Source: Actibacterium sp. 188UL27-1 (lineage in GTDB: Bacteria; Pseudomonadota; Alphaproteobacteria; Rhodobacterales; Rhodobacteraceae). Taken from it: a stretch of 50,167 nucleotides of DNA. The notes beneath the pieces are model-generated. The model was given only the letters and a program-made list of their open reading frames with translations. It had not been told where the DNA came from and searched no databases. The stretch covers positions 1-50,167 of the forward strand of contig NZ_JAFEUL010000020.1 of the NCBI RefSeq assembly GCF_016901225.1, in the 5' to 3' direction. Every line of letters starts with the position of its first letter. Position 1 is the stretch's first letter. A program made the position numbers and the translations under genes. This document shows positions 42,251-50,167 of the stretch, piece by piece.

Positions 42251-42602
42251 CGGAAATCCCTTTATATTCGATGGCTTGGCAGGCTGATAAAGGCCGTGCC
42301 AACAGTGTCACTCTTTACATAGACACGTCAGAAGACAAATACGGTTTTACCGCTAAAGTAAAGTATAGATGGCATGATCGGCATTCAGAAATGCCTACCG
42401 ATGCACTGAATTTCCAGCCTGAAATATATGAATTCAAAGCTCTAAAATCTCGGCATAAGACCCTAAACGTTATTAGCTCTAGTTATCATTTTAAGCTATC
42501 AGAGGCAGTATTTAGTCCTAAAATAGTATAGATTATTCAGAATACGGCGCAAACACCGAACGGTTTTCAAGAAATTCTGACTGTTGGTTCGGGCATTGCT
42601 TC
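42251..42602. other. AT-rich intergenic region upstream of the stressosome operon
   Basis: About 350 bases, of which 42300-42540 is markedly richer in A and T than the rest of the window. A plus-strand frame (42181-42531) reads through it but overlaps rsbR and has no recognisable domain. It must contain the rsbR promoter; no confident -35/-10 pair could be chosen. Confidence 0.4.
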
Positions 42603-44699
42603 TCAAAACCCACTTTCCCGCACCAACACCGAAATCACCCTGCGGGTGTAATCCGCCGCCAAGCTCGTCGGCTTGGTCCTGGCGATGACAAAGCCCGGGG
42701 CATAGTCGACGGAGCCGCCCGGTTGCAATGACGCCTCCCCGCGAAACCATGTACTTGTCGGAGATAGCGTTTCACCCCGGCCCACCGTCACGGATATCGG
42801 ACCGCCGAACATGGATGCCAAGGCAGGCTCGTCCAATGTGGCGATGGGTGTTGTCTCTATCCTCTCCCATGTCGCCACATGGGTTTGCGTTGGATCCCCG
42901 CTGGAGGAAAAGGTGATCGGCGCCGTTTCGTCCAGCTGGTACCGAGCTGCGAAGGGGAGAAAAACCGTCAAGATTTGTTCATCCGACACGACAATGCCCA
43001 GAGGTTCATTTTGACCGACCCAATCGCCTTCCCCCAAGGAACTTGGTAGATCACGCATGGTGCCCGAGATGGGACTGACAAGGATCAGCGCGTCTTGCTC
43101 TGTTTCCAGCAATCGCGCCTGGGCCTGTAGCCGGTTAGCTTCCTCGCGCATCAGGGATGACCGTTTCATCCCGTCCGATGTGTACCCATTCTGGGCGATC
43201 TCTCGGGTGATCTGTTCCTGTTGGGCACGGGTTTTGCGAAGATTGAGCTGGATCTCTGCGGATTGGAGAGCAATCAGAGGGGCGCCAGCCTCTACCCGAT
43301 CCCCATTTTGGACATGGACTGCTGTGACCTGGGCCGGAACGCCAGAAAACAAAAGGCTTTCATGCTCAGCCGTCAGGACCGCTGGGAAGGCAATCGATCG
43401 CGGCAATGGGGCTGCAAGGACATAGCCCACCACTCCCAACGCGATCAGATAGACCGGCCCTCTCCAGGTTCGTGTGAGGTTACGTGCACCCATGCTCCAG
43501 CTCTTTATCTCTTTGACGATCGGCCGACCGATGAACCACCAGAGCTCGATCACGAACAACATGAGCCCCAGGGCCTTAAAAAACAGATGATAGACTAACA
43601 GAGCTATCCCCAAAAATAGGAAGAACCGGTAAATCCAAGTGCAGAACGCATAGAAGATCAGCCATCTGCGGGTACGGGTGGGGAAATCCTCAGGCTCCGG
43701 TTCATGCGGTCCGAACAACACTTTCCGAAGCCACCATTGCCCAAGCGCGAAACTGCGCTGTTGCAAATTGGGGAGATCAACGGCGTCGGCTAACAGGTAG
43801 TAGCCATCAAAGCGCATAAAAGGATTGAGGTTGATGGCAAGGGTGGTGATCCAACTGACGCTGGCTAATACATGCATCGCCATTTTGAATGAACCATCCG
43901 GTGAAACAGCCCACAGAATGGAAGCAATGGCCGCCAAGCCAAGTTCGGCAATCACACCGCCTCCGTCGATAGCAAGCCGGTGCCAGCGATCGCGTAACTT
44001 CCACCCCTCGGTCGTGTCGGTCCAAAGCAATGGCCATAGCACAATGAACGCAACACCCATCGCGGGAACCCGACAGCCATGGTGTTTGGCAGCAATGGCA
44101 TGGCCAAGTTCATGAATGACCTTCGCCCCCATCAGCACAACAAGGGTGAGGGCCACGCCATGGGGTGTTTGCAGGTCAGCAAACCCGGCAATGAACGCCG
44201 CCCAATCCTGTAGCACCAAAAATGCGCCCAGAACTGCGATCGCAATCAGCAATCGGACGGACAATGGCGCCAAGATAGGGCACAGTACCAGATAAAGCCT
44301 GTCCAGGGCATGATCCGGGCGGACAAGCGGGATCCGGACAAATAGATAATTCTTCACCAACCATGTGAGCGGATTGGATTTTCCCGCCTCGCATTGCCGT
44401 AAAACCGCTTGGGTGATGTCATTACCCTTCAGGTTGAGCAGATTGTTTTGCCCAAGATAGGTGACCAGGGTATCGATATCTTCAGGTTGCGGGGTCAGGG
44501 TCGTGCTGTGGCTGATATCCCGCGCTACTACTTTGGGATCCCCCAGGCCCCAACGTTTCAGAATCTCGAACTGGAGCCATCCAATGCGATGGAATTTGTT
44601 GGCAATAGGATCATGGATAATCCAAGCGGGCGATCCGTTCGGCGCTGGCGCAGTTGGCAAGATGTTTAGATCGGTACGAAGGGACGGAACCATGGTCAC
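42603..44699 (-). CDS. PqqD-like / M50 site-2-protease / HlyD-lipoyl fusion protein
   Basis: A 698-residue membrane protein. Residues 20-95 resemble a PqqD/winged-helix domain (HDPIANKFHRIGWLQFEILK ... DIDTLVTYLGQNNLL). Membrane helices at about 145-195 lead into the M50 zinc site HELGH (196-200), with the third ligand in NPFMRFDG (292-299, Asp298), so the protease looks intact. More helices follow (about 345-435). The last 260 residues are a HlyD-like lipoyl/coiled-coil/barrel module (PAQVTAVHVQNGDRVEAG; EEANRLQAQARLLETEQ). The first codon is GTG at 44699 or ATG at 44693. Substrate unknown; probably a handling or export partner of the operon's adaptors. Confidence 0.8.
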   Translation of the reverse strand: MTMVPSLRTDLNILPTAPAPNGSPAWIIHDPIANKFHRIGWLQFEILKRWGLGDPKVVARDISHSTTLTPQPEDIDTLVTYLGQNNLLNLKGNDITQAVLRQCEAGKSNPLTWLVKNYLFVRIPLVRPDHALDRLYLVLCPILAPLSVRLLIAIAVLGAFLVLQDWAAFIAGFADLQTPHGVALTLVVLMGAKVIHELGHAIAAKHHGCRVPAMGVAFIVLWPLLWTDTTEGWKLRDRWHRLAIDGGGVIAELGLAAIASILWAVSPDGSFKMAMHVLASVSWITTLAINLNPFMRFDGYYLLADAVDLPNLQQRSFALGQWWLRKVLFGPHEPEPEDFPTRTRRWLIFYAFCTWIYRFFLFLGIALLVYHLFFKALGLMLFVIELWWFIGRPIVKEIKSWSMGARNLTRTWRGPVYLIALGVVGYVLAAPLPRSIAFPAVLTAEHESLLFSGVPAQVTAVHVQNGDRVEAGAPLIALQSAEIQLNLRKTRAQQEQITREIAQNGYTSDGMKRSSLMREEANRLQAQARLLETEQDALILVSPISGTMRDLPSSLGEGDWVGQNEPLGIVVSDEQILTVFLPFAARYQLDETAPITFSSSGDPTQTHVATWERIETTPIATLDEPALASMFGGPISVTVGRGETLSPTSTWFRGEASLQPGGSVDYAPGFVIARTKPTSLAADYTRRVISVLVRESGF

Positions 44700-46088
44700 C
44701 TAACGACCCAGCCATTTCCGCAATGCTGCAATCGGACGCCGAAACACCTGCAGCGCAAGCGGCTGACGCGCGCCATAAATCTTAGCCGTGCCTCTTTGTC
44801 CAAGCGTCAGGCTGGAGCTTGAACCATCCATCCATTGAGCAGTCATCCGATAGGCGATGACGTCTGTCGGCGTCTTGGTCGCCCGGTAGCTGATGTAATG
44901 TACTTGCGCCTCCGCCGGAGCAGCGGGCGCCGCATCGGAGAAGAAGGCAACCTGCGCTTGATCTGGCATCGGAATGCGATCTGTGGCAGCCAACTGAATC
45001 TCCAACTCGGTCTGATTTGGATCGGCCACCAGCATGATCCGCTCGCCGACAGAGACCGGGCGACCGATCCAATCAAACGCATCCTGGAACACGGCGATCC
45101 CGTCGCGGGGGGATCGAAGCTCGGTCTTGCTTAGTCTTTCGGTCAGATAGCCAACCTCAAGCATGGCGGTACGGACCCGCCCCTCCGCCGAGACGACCTC
45201 CGCATTGGCGCGCAGATCGCCCAAGGCATTTTGTGCCGTTTGCCGCAATTCCGTGCGTGCGAGTGCCACGGCAGCTTCGGCAATTCGCAACCTTGCCCGC
45301 AATTCCGACGCATCGTAGCTGACCAGCAATTGGCCTTGCGTCACCGGACTGTTGGGCGTGACATGAACCTCGGTTATGACCGCTTCCACTGGAGATCGGA
45401 CAAGGGAAGGGTCGCTCGCCACAATCTCTGCCGGTGCAAGAACAGAGCTGCGGATCGGTATGGCAAGGGCGATCAAGGCTGCGACTGTGATAATCAACCC
45501 GGCACGGGACGGCCTGACGGCGCGAACAATGCTCTGACGAGATTTTGCAAGGATCAACGCATGGGACAAAGCATCCGCGAACGTAGCTGACAGACTTACC
45601 TCACCCTCCGCAAAGGGTTGATTTCGCAATAGCAGCAAACCCGCTGCCGCACCTTTTGGGCCATTAAGCGGGCACCAGAGCAGATATTTTGGTAACCATT
45701 CCTTCCAATCCGTCACAAGTTTCGACGTGTCGGTTCCGGTCAGATCGTCAATAGTAAATACCCGGGTGGCCGCTAGTTCTCCGCGCTTGGCCCAATGCCG
45801 GATTAAATGATGCGTGAGCAGCGCAAAGGGGGCCGTCCTATCGATCACTGCGACATTGGACAGGGCCGTAATCTGCCCACGCGCCGGCTTGCCCTGAGGA
45901 TGCTCCCACAGAATGGCCTGACTGAAGGTCACAATCTCTTTGAGTTCATTGACTGCAACAAATCGCAGCTCTGGCAGCTTTGCCCACCGCATACGCTTTT
46001 CCAGCGCCAAAAGGTTGGCGAGGGTGTGCAAACGCGGATCAGATTGCGGAGTATCGGCCTGTTTCGATCTGATTTGCGATACGGCCAA
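44700..46088 (-). CDS. GAF-domain HlyD-family adaptor protein
   Basis: A 462-residue protein. Residues about 20-180 look like a cytoplasmic GAF domain (FVAVNELKEIVTFSQAILWE; LLWCPLNGPKGAAAGLLLLR). A transmembrane helix follows at about 192-212 (AGLIITVAALIALAIPI). The periplasmic HlyD adaptor comes last: lipoyl half VRSPVEAVITEVHVTPNSPV, a helical hairpin, and then second half TELRSPRDGIAVFQDAFDW and barrel. The start is a TTG with AGGGTG upstream; no ATG is available after the previous stop. The cytosolic sensor plus periplasmic adaptor is an uncommon combination. Confidence 0.75.
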   Translation of the reverse strand: MAVSQIRSKQADTPQSDPRLHTLANLLALEKRMRWAKLPELRFVAVNELKEIVTFSQAILWEHPQGKPARGQITALSNVAVIDRTAPFALLTHHLIRHWAKRGELAATRVFTIDDLTGTDTSKLVTDWKEWLPKYLLWCPLNGPKGAAAGLLLLRNQPFAEGEVSLSATFADALSHALILAKSRQSIVRAVRPSRAGLIITVAALIALAIPIRSSVLAPAEIVASDPSLVRSPVEAVITEVHVTPNSPVTQGQLLVSYDASELRARLRIAEAAVALARTELRQTAQNALGDLRANAEVVSAEGRVRTAMLEVGYLTERLSKTELRSPRDGIAVFQDAFDWIGRPVSVGERIMLVADPNQTELEIQLAATDRIPMPDQAQVAFFSDAAPAAPAEAQVHYISYRATKTPTDVIAYRMTAQWMDGSSSSLTLGQRGTAKIYGARQPLALQVFRRPIAALRKWLGR

Positions 46089-46108
46089 TGGAACACCCTG
46101 GTCTTTTG

Positions 46109-46906
46109 CTAGTTGAGTTGTCGAAACTCCGCCTGCCCGCTCATGCCCGACAACAGATCTCCGGTCTGATCGTCGATGCTGCCAAAAACCGGGATCGATT
46201 GGCTCACCGGATCCACGCGACCGCCGAACCGCTCGATTCGAGCAGAATAGGTCCTGCCGGTTTCATCAATCTTAATGGTAAACGCATCACCCGCAGATAA
46301 TTGGCCCAACCAGTGCGCGGGTATGACCGTCTTCAGTTCCAGCCCGCGGTTGTTGACCAGGCGGAACAGATCTTGACCCGCTGAAACTGTATAGTGCGAT
46401 TTCACCTTTAAGTCCGTGATCTGCCCATCAAATGGGGCCGCGATGGTACAGTTTTTAAGCTGTTTTTCTGATACGGCGACCTCGGCTTCGGCTTCCCCCA
46501 ACTCTGCCTGGCGGATGGCAACCGCTGTTCCGCTTTCCGAACCTAGGCGCTGGCCCCGAGTGGCGGCTTGCAATTCCGTTTGCTTGCGGTTGGCCAGTGC
46601 TTTGGCGCGAACCAGCTCCGCTTGCAAAACATCACAGACGAAAGACAAGATCGTGTCACCTGCCGTGACATACTCGCCCTCCCGAAACCGCACGGCACCG
46701 ATCCGCCCGGCCTGCGGGCTCAGGAATATGGCATCTTCGATGGCCAGGACCTGCACCCTGATCTGCTGCCCGATATCGCGTTCAAGCTGCGCAAAAAGGT
46801 CATCGCCCGCCGGATCCTGGCCAATGGCCGGAGTGCTGGCCAGTACCGCTCCCAATAGCAGGCCAGCACACCAAGTGGCATGCGTTGGAATGCAGCCCCT
46901 CTTCAA
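46109..46906 (-). CDS. short periplasmic adaptor (membrane-fusion) protein
   Basis: A 265-residue secreted protein. The signal peptide is about residues 1-29 (LLLGAVLASTPAIGQ). Then come a lipoyl half (IFLSPQAGRIGAVRFREGEY), a short coiled hairpin, the second half CTIAAPFDGQITDLKVKS, and a barrel (VIPAHWLGQLSAGDAFTI). It starts at a TTG overlapping the TolC-family stop (TTGA). Short for an RND/ABC adaptor (usually 350 or more), because the hairpin is brief. It would bridge the outer-membrane protein and the larger HlyD proteins encoded next. Confidence 0.78.
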   Translation of the reverse strand: MKRGCIPTHATWCAGLLLGAVLASTPAIGQDPAGDDLFAQLERDIGQQIRVQVLAIEDAIFLSPQAGRIGAVRFREGEYVTAGDTILSFVCDVLQAELVRAKALANRKQTELQAATRGQRLGSESGTAVAIRQAELGEAEAEVAVSEKQLKNCTIAAPFDGQITDLKVKSHYTVSAGQDLFRLVNNRGLELKTVIPAHWLGQLSAGDAFTIKIDETGRTYSARIERFGGRVDPVSQSIPVFGSIDDQTGDLLSGMSGQAEFRQLN

Positions 46907-48459
46907 CGGCGTGCTTTGCGTGGTTTGGGTTGCCGTGCAGCAGCCAAAATGGTTTTCGGTGCATTGGCGTTCAAGATCGATGAAAGCTGGCCTGCATTGA
47001 TCTTGGCCTGTGCCGTACCGACGATCGCCTTGGTCCGTGCCAGGTCGGTGAACTGCGCGTCGGGGGGCAATAGGTCCAATCCGATGGACACCAACAACCG
47101 GGACAGGGCCAGGCGCGCCTCGACATAGGCATTGTCGCGGTTCAATTCTGCAGAGATGGCCTGAGCTGCCCGTTGGATCCGGTCGAGTTCAGTGCCCTCG
47201 TCCTCCGCTGCGCTGGCTGAAGCAATGCGCAGGATCCGCCCTTCGATGTTGCTGAGCTTGAGGGCTGATCCGTAGGAATCCACGGCCTGATCATACTCGG
47301 TCACCCCGATTGAAACCTGCACTAGGATTGCTGCGGTCAGGGCCAACCGCCGCGCGTCGGATATCTTGACCTGCTGTTTGGCCGCATCCACTGATTTGCG
47401 CCCGCGGACCAAATTGATCAGATTCCAGGTGGCGCGTAATCCCGCCTGGCGCCATTCATTGTCAAACAAAAGCTTGTTGGACGAGGAATTGGCAGACGCG
47501 ATGATCGACAGTTCGGGAAAGATATTTAGGATTTCCTGATTGACGCTTTCGCGATCAATTCGTGTTTGATAGGCGGCTTCCCGGATTTCTGGACGGTATA
47601 GCAACCCATAATTCTGCAACTCACCCAGTTTGACATTCAGCTTTGGCAAACGATCCTGGCGATGGTTAGCTAGCCGGAAATGCGTTCCTGCCGGCAGGTT
47701 CATCAGGGAGGCAAGACGGGATTTTGAGATTGCGAGAGATGATTTAAGCTCTTTGAGCGACGTCACCACCTGCACGAGATTACGGCGATACTCCAATGCG
47801 GCGACGCTTGATTGCAATCCCTCGCGCTCAATCTGGGCAGACCGACGCTCGGCCTGGTCCGCCTGGCGGATCAATCGCTCGACCCTGGGTAAGAGACGTT
47901 GCGCAGTCAATGCTTCTAGATAGGCCGTTTCGATCTGGAGGGAGAGGTTGTTCATCACCCGCCGCCGCTTTTCCACGGCAATGAGCGCGCGATCAGCCTG
48001 TTGTTTCGCCCGGAAGTAGCTCAATCCAAAATCCAGAACGTTCCAGCTGAACGTCAGGTCCGCATCGCGAATTTCCGCATCTTCGGAAAACGACGGCTCA
48101 ACCGATGTCCGGCGGGAAAAGAGCGTCGTGCTTTGGGTCGCTCTTTCGCTGCTGCGATCCTCATACCCAGCATTCGCAGCGAGGGTTGGCAGCATGTCTA
48201 TATTTGCAACCGTCAGTCGCGCGCCTTGCAAAACTTCTTCCATGATCTGAACCTTATGGTCCAAATTATAAAGAAGTCCGCGTGCAACGGCCTCGTCGAG
48301 GGTAAGTGTGGTGGTTAAAGGAACACTGACTGCATTCAGCTTTGCAACGTCATCGAAAATACGCCTTTGGTGTTGCTCCAAAGTGATCGGATCAGGTTTG
48401 ACCGCACATCCGGCGAGCATCAGAGCAGCCAATCCCAAACTCAGTCGTTTCTTGCTCAT
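46903..48459 (-). CDS. TolC-family outer-membrane lipoprotein channel
   Basis: A 518-residue protein with a lipoprotein signal (lipobox LAGC, Cys18). Two repeats of long coiled helices and short strands are typical of TolC/OEP (TLTLDEAVARGLLYNLDHKV at the start of repeat 1; LGELQNYGLLYRPEIREAAY starting repeat 2; VRGRKSVDAAKQQVKISDA). The last 60 residues are basic and alanine/lysine-rich, ending KPRKARR. RBS GAGGGA lies just before the ATG. It begins the four-gene operon that ends with the M50 fusion; a CtrA-type box lies 75-90 bases upstream. Confidence 0.85.
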   Translation of the reverse strand: MSKKRLSLGLAALMLAGCAVKPDPITLEQHQRRIFDDVAKLNAVSVPLTTTLTLDEAVARGLLYNLDHKVQIMEEVLQGARLTVANIDMLPTLAANAGYEDRSSERATQSTTLFSRRTSVEPSFSEDAEIRDADLTFSWNVLDFGLSYFRAKQQADRALIAVEKRRRVMNNLSLQIETAYLEALTAQRLLPRVERLIRQADQAERRSAQIEREGLQSSVAALEYRRNLVQVVTSLKELKSSLAISKSRLASLMNLPAGTHFRLANHRQDRLPKLNVKLGELQNYGLLYRPEIREAAYQTRIDRESVNQEILNIFPELSIIASANSSSNKLLFDNEWRQAGLRATWNLINLVRGRKSVDAAKQQVKISDARRLALTAAILVQVSIGVTEYDQAVDSYGSALKLSNIEGRILRIASASAAEDEGTELDRIQRAAQAISAELNRDNAYVEARLALSRLLVSIGLDLLPPDAQFTDLARTKAIVGTAQAKINAGQLSSILNANAPKTILAAARQPKPRKARR

Positions 48460-48796
48460 AGGGTCCCTCGCTTTTGCAGCGATGCCAGTTAATCTAGCGG
48501 TTTTTCGTTGTGAAATTGGGTACTCAGGCAGGGTTAACGATTCGTTAACAGATCACCTTAACCATTGTTTTTATTGGTAAGCATGGCTTAACGTTCACAC
48601 TCGAATCCCTGGGATCCAAGCCAACGCTTCACCTATTCCATATGATTTTTTCAAAATCTGGAACTGTTGAGGGACATCTACCAATTCCAAAGGTGGACAT
48701 TGATCAGAACTGGTAGATGCGCTCGACTTTCTATCCTGGCCGCATGCGTCAACCCAAGAGTGGAAGTCTAGGGTTTGGGTCGCTCCAGCCATCTTG
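48460..48796. other. promoter region of the TolC operon
   Basis: About 340 bases between the end of the large surface-protein gene and tolC. It is relatively AT-rich (48480-48600). It carries the perfect palindrome at 48533-48549 and a TTAACCAT half-site at about 48559-48566. No gene is evident; a 65-residue minus-strand frame at 48595-48792 has no recognisable motif. Confidence 0.45.
48533..48549. promoter_or_regulatory. CtrA-type box (TTAA-N7-TTAA), perfect palindrome
   Basis: GTTAACGATTCGTTAAC is an 8+1+8 perfect palindrome that contains TTAA-N7-TTAA, the full CtrA recognition sequence of alphaproteobacteria. It lies 74-90 bases before the tolC start, a usual place for activator or repressor binding. 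CtrA in Rhodobacteraceae controls motility and surface or export functions. Confidence 0.6.
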
Positions 48797-50167
48797 CTAG
48801 TCCGCTACCGTGGCGAGCAAGGTGTCCAAAAATACTGCCTGTTGCTGCAAATGTGCCGATCGCGAATGTGAAGCAAGTTGATCGGCAAATTCGATCCGCT
48901 CTCCCAGGTCATTGTCCCATTGGCCGAACTGCCAGTCGGCAGCGTTTATTGCCGCGCGCACCGCATCTGTCGATGGCACGGTAACTTGTGCGCCATCAAT
49001 CCCTTCGATAGGAACAGGCAGGTCTGGTGGAGGACTATCCCCGTCTGACCCGTTCTGATCGTTCTCGCCTGATATCTGACGATCCGCTTCAGTCGCATCA
49101 CGTACGATGATGATCTTGAAATCTGTTTTTACTTCATTTCCTTGACTATCCTTGACGATGATCACGAATTCCATAGAGGCTGGAGCATCCAACGGCGGTT
49201 CACCAGAAAAGAGGAGTTCGTCGCTATTGAGCGTCATCCATTCGGGGATAACGCCACCATTTGCCAGTTCTACGGTCAGGCTCAACGTCTCGTTCGGGTC
49301 GCTGTGCTGGAACAATCCCTTCGACAGCTTGATGACATTGCCCTTCTCGACGATCATCAGTTTGTCATCGACCTCTCCTGTAAGGTAGATCTTAACACCC
49401 GCTGCCTGACGAAATGCATCATTGTCGCTCGATGAGTTGCGCAACGTATCTTCAAATCCCACCCGCTGTTCTTGGGCTGACACACCCGACGAAAGAGCAG
49501 ATTGCGACCCTGCCGACCCGGCAAGGCTGCCCCCTGCGCTGGTTGAGCCGACCCGGGATGACAGCGGCTCACTCAACAAACCGCCGCCTCGGGATTCAAA
49601 CTTTCCCGTGATTGTCGCGGCGAAGGGTTCGGGTGCACCTCCCGCATCAATCGTAGAGCCCGTGATCATCAACTCCGCCGTTACATCGGCCGAGGCTACG
49701 ATCTGCAGATCCACAATGTCCTGAGGGCTTAATTCCGCACGTCCATCGATCACATTAACGGGGACGCCGGAAGTGCCGACATAGAGCTGAACCTGTGGCG
49801 GGATATTTTCGATCACCACGATTGGAGCAAAGGTCTCGGAACCATCCTGATCGACCAGTTCCAAGGACAATGGCAAAGGTTTTCGCTCTCCGGGTTCGGC
49901 CAGAACGTCCGCAACGGTGACGATGGCGGTGTCGGAAACGGGCGCCACATCGAACCTAAAGGTGTTCGGGGATATGTCGAAACCACCAGCCGCATCGCCG
50001 ACAGAGAAATCGAACCTGTCATAATCCAACCCGTGTTCGTCCGCCGCCGGCGTGAAGACCAGATCGCTGATCTGTCCCGCGGGTATGGTAACGCCTGCGC
50101 TGACGGGTGCGCCGTCCAGGGTGAGCGTGCCATTTGTCGGCAGCGTGTCGATGCGAACCCCCTGGAG
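48797..50167 (-). CDS. C-terminal part of a large surface/secreted protein with Ig-like repeats (partial)
   Basis: The frame is open to the edge of the window, so only the last 456 residues are seen. At the edge is VRIDTLPTNGTLTLDG followed by VFTPAADEHGLDYDRFDFSV, the signature of cadherin-like/tandem-95 repeats of giant RTX adhesins. A serine/glycine linker follows (LAGSAGSQSALSSGVSAQE). Then comes a putative-Ig/dystroglycan-type module (GVIPEWMTLNSDELLFSGEP; VIIVKDSQGNEVKTDFKI). There are no RTX nonapeptides and no obvious C-terminal anchor. Its position directly before the TolC/HlyD/M50 genes suggests it is their cargo or that they process it. Confidence 0.75.
   Translation of the reverse strand, partial: LQGVRIDTLPTNGTLTLDGAPVSAGVTIPAGQISDLVFTPAADEHGLDYDRFDFSVGDAAGGFDISPNTFRFDVAPVSDTAIVTVADVLAEPGERKPLPLSLELVDQDGSETFAPIVVIENIPPQVQLYVGTSGVPVNVIDGRAELSPQDIVDLQIVASADVTAELMITGSTIDAGGAPEPFAATITGKFESRGGGLLSEPLSSRVGSTSAGGSLAGSAGSQSALSSGVSAQEQRVGFEDTLRNSSSDNDAFRQAAGVKIYLTGEVDDKLMIVEKGNVIKLSKGLFQHSDPNETLSLTVELANGGVIPEWMTLNSDELLFSGEPPLDAPASMEFVIIVKDSQGNEVKTDFKIIIVRDATEADRQISGENDQNGSDGDSPPPDLPVPIEGIDGAQVTVPSTDAVRAAINAADWQFGQWDNDLGERIEFADQLASHSRSAHLQQQAVFLDTLLATVAD

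Noticed and set aside
42181-42531. Plus-strand frame of 116 codons in the AT-rich gap
   Set aside because: It starts inside rsbR on the opposite strand and has no domain or start signal; long frames are easier by chance here only because of its overlap with coding sequence.
1-50167. CRISPR arrays, tRNA or rRNA genes
   Set aside because: No regularly spaced direct repeats and no cloverleaf or rRNA-like conserved stretches were noticed on either strand when reading by eye.

Overview
The window reads as a chromosomal (or large-replicon) segment of a marine alphaproteobacterium, most likely a Roseobacter-group Rhodobacteraceae. The grounds are moderate GC with dense ATG/TGA-overlapping operons, a crtI-crtB-tspO(crtK) carotenoid block of the type found beside photosynthesis genes, tandem TGT-N12-ACA sites of the PpsR/CrtJ type, and a TTAA-N7-TTAA CtrA-type box. 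An Octadecabacter- or Loktanella-like genome would fit the insertion-sequence debris and the large pseudogene, but genus cannot be decided from the sequence alone.

Layout. 1-2860: accessory debris. It holds a transposase tail, a tiny three-gene minus-strand operon, a small membrane protein coupled to an HTH protein, and a secreted-protein start cut by a decayed IS3-family element. 2860-9841: an iron-chelate uptake locus with an ATPase and two FecCD permeases, a convergent TetR regulator, then a TonB receptor and a periplasmic binding protein. 9842-14008: a TetR gene divergent from a three-gene DevBCA/MacB-like exporter, with a near-perfect palindrome between them. 14526-17354: a decayed gene for a giant G8-domain/beta-helix surface protein. 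17477-20776: an unusual operon of a binding-protein/vWA fusion, an XpaC-like membrane protein and a second binding protein. 21054-22232: a PhyH-type dioxygenase. 22314-25997: a small membrane protein, tspO, crtB and crtI.

26453-37891 is a complete hydroxamate-citrate siderophore locus of aerobactin type. It has a siderophore-interacting reductase, an RhtX/FptX-like importer, a TonB receptor, an IucD-like N-hydroxylase, an MFS exporter, and an IucA-IucB-IucC-like synthesis operon. There is no diaminobutyrate/diaminopropane pair, so a ready-made diamine such as lysine is the likely building block.

38474-42250 is a five-gene stressosome operon: rsbR, rsbS, rsbT, an HATPase-SpoIIE phosphatase, and a histidine kinase with an extra RsbT-like domain. 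No sigma-B or RsbU is present in the window, so output probably goes through the kinase.

42603-50167 is the most novel-looking part. The 3' end of a large surface/secreted protein gene is followed by a TolC-type lipoprotein, a periplasmic adaptor, a GAF-HlyD adaptor and a PqqD-like/M50 protease/HlyD fusion. The genes are tightly packed and there is no transport ATPase. I read this as a candidate uncharacterised export or surface-display system.
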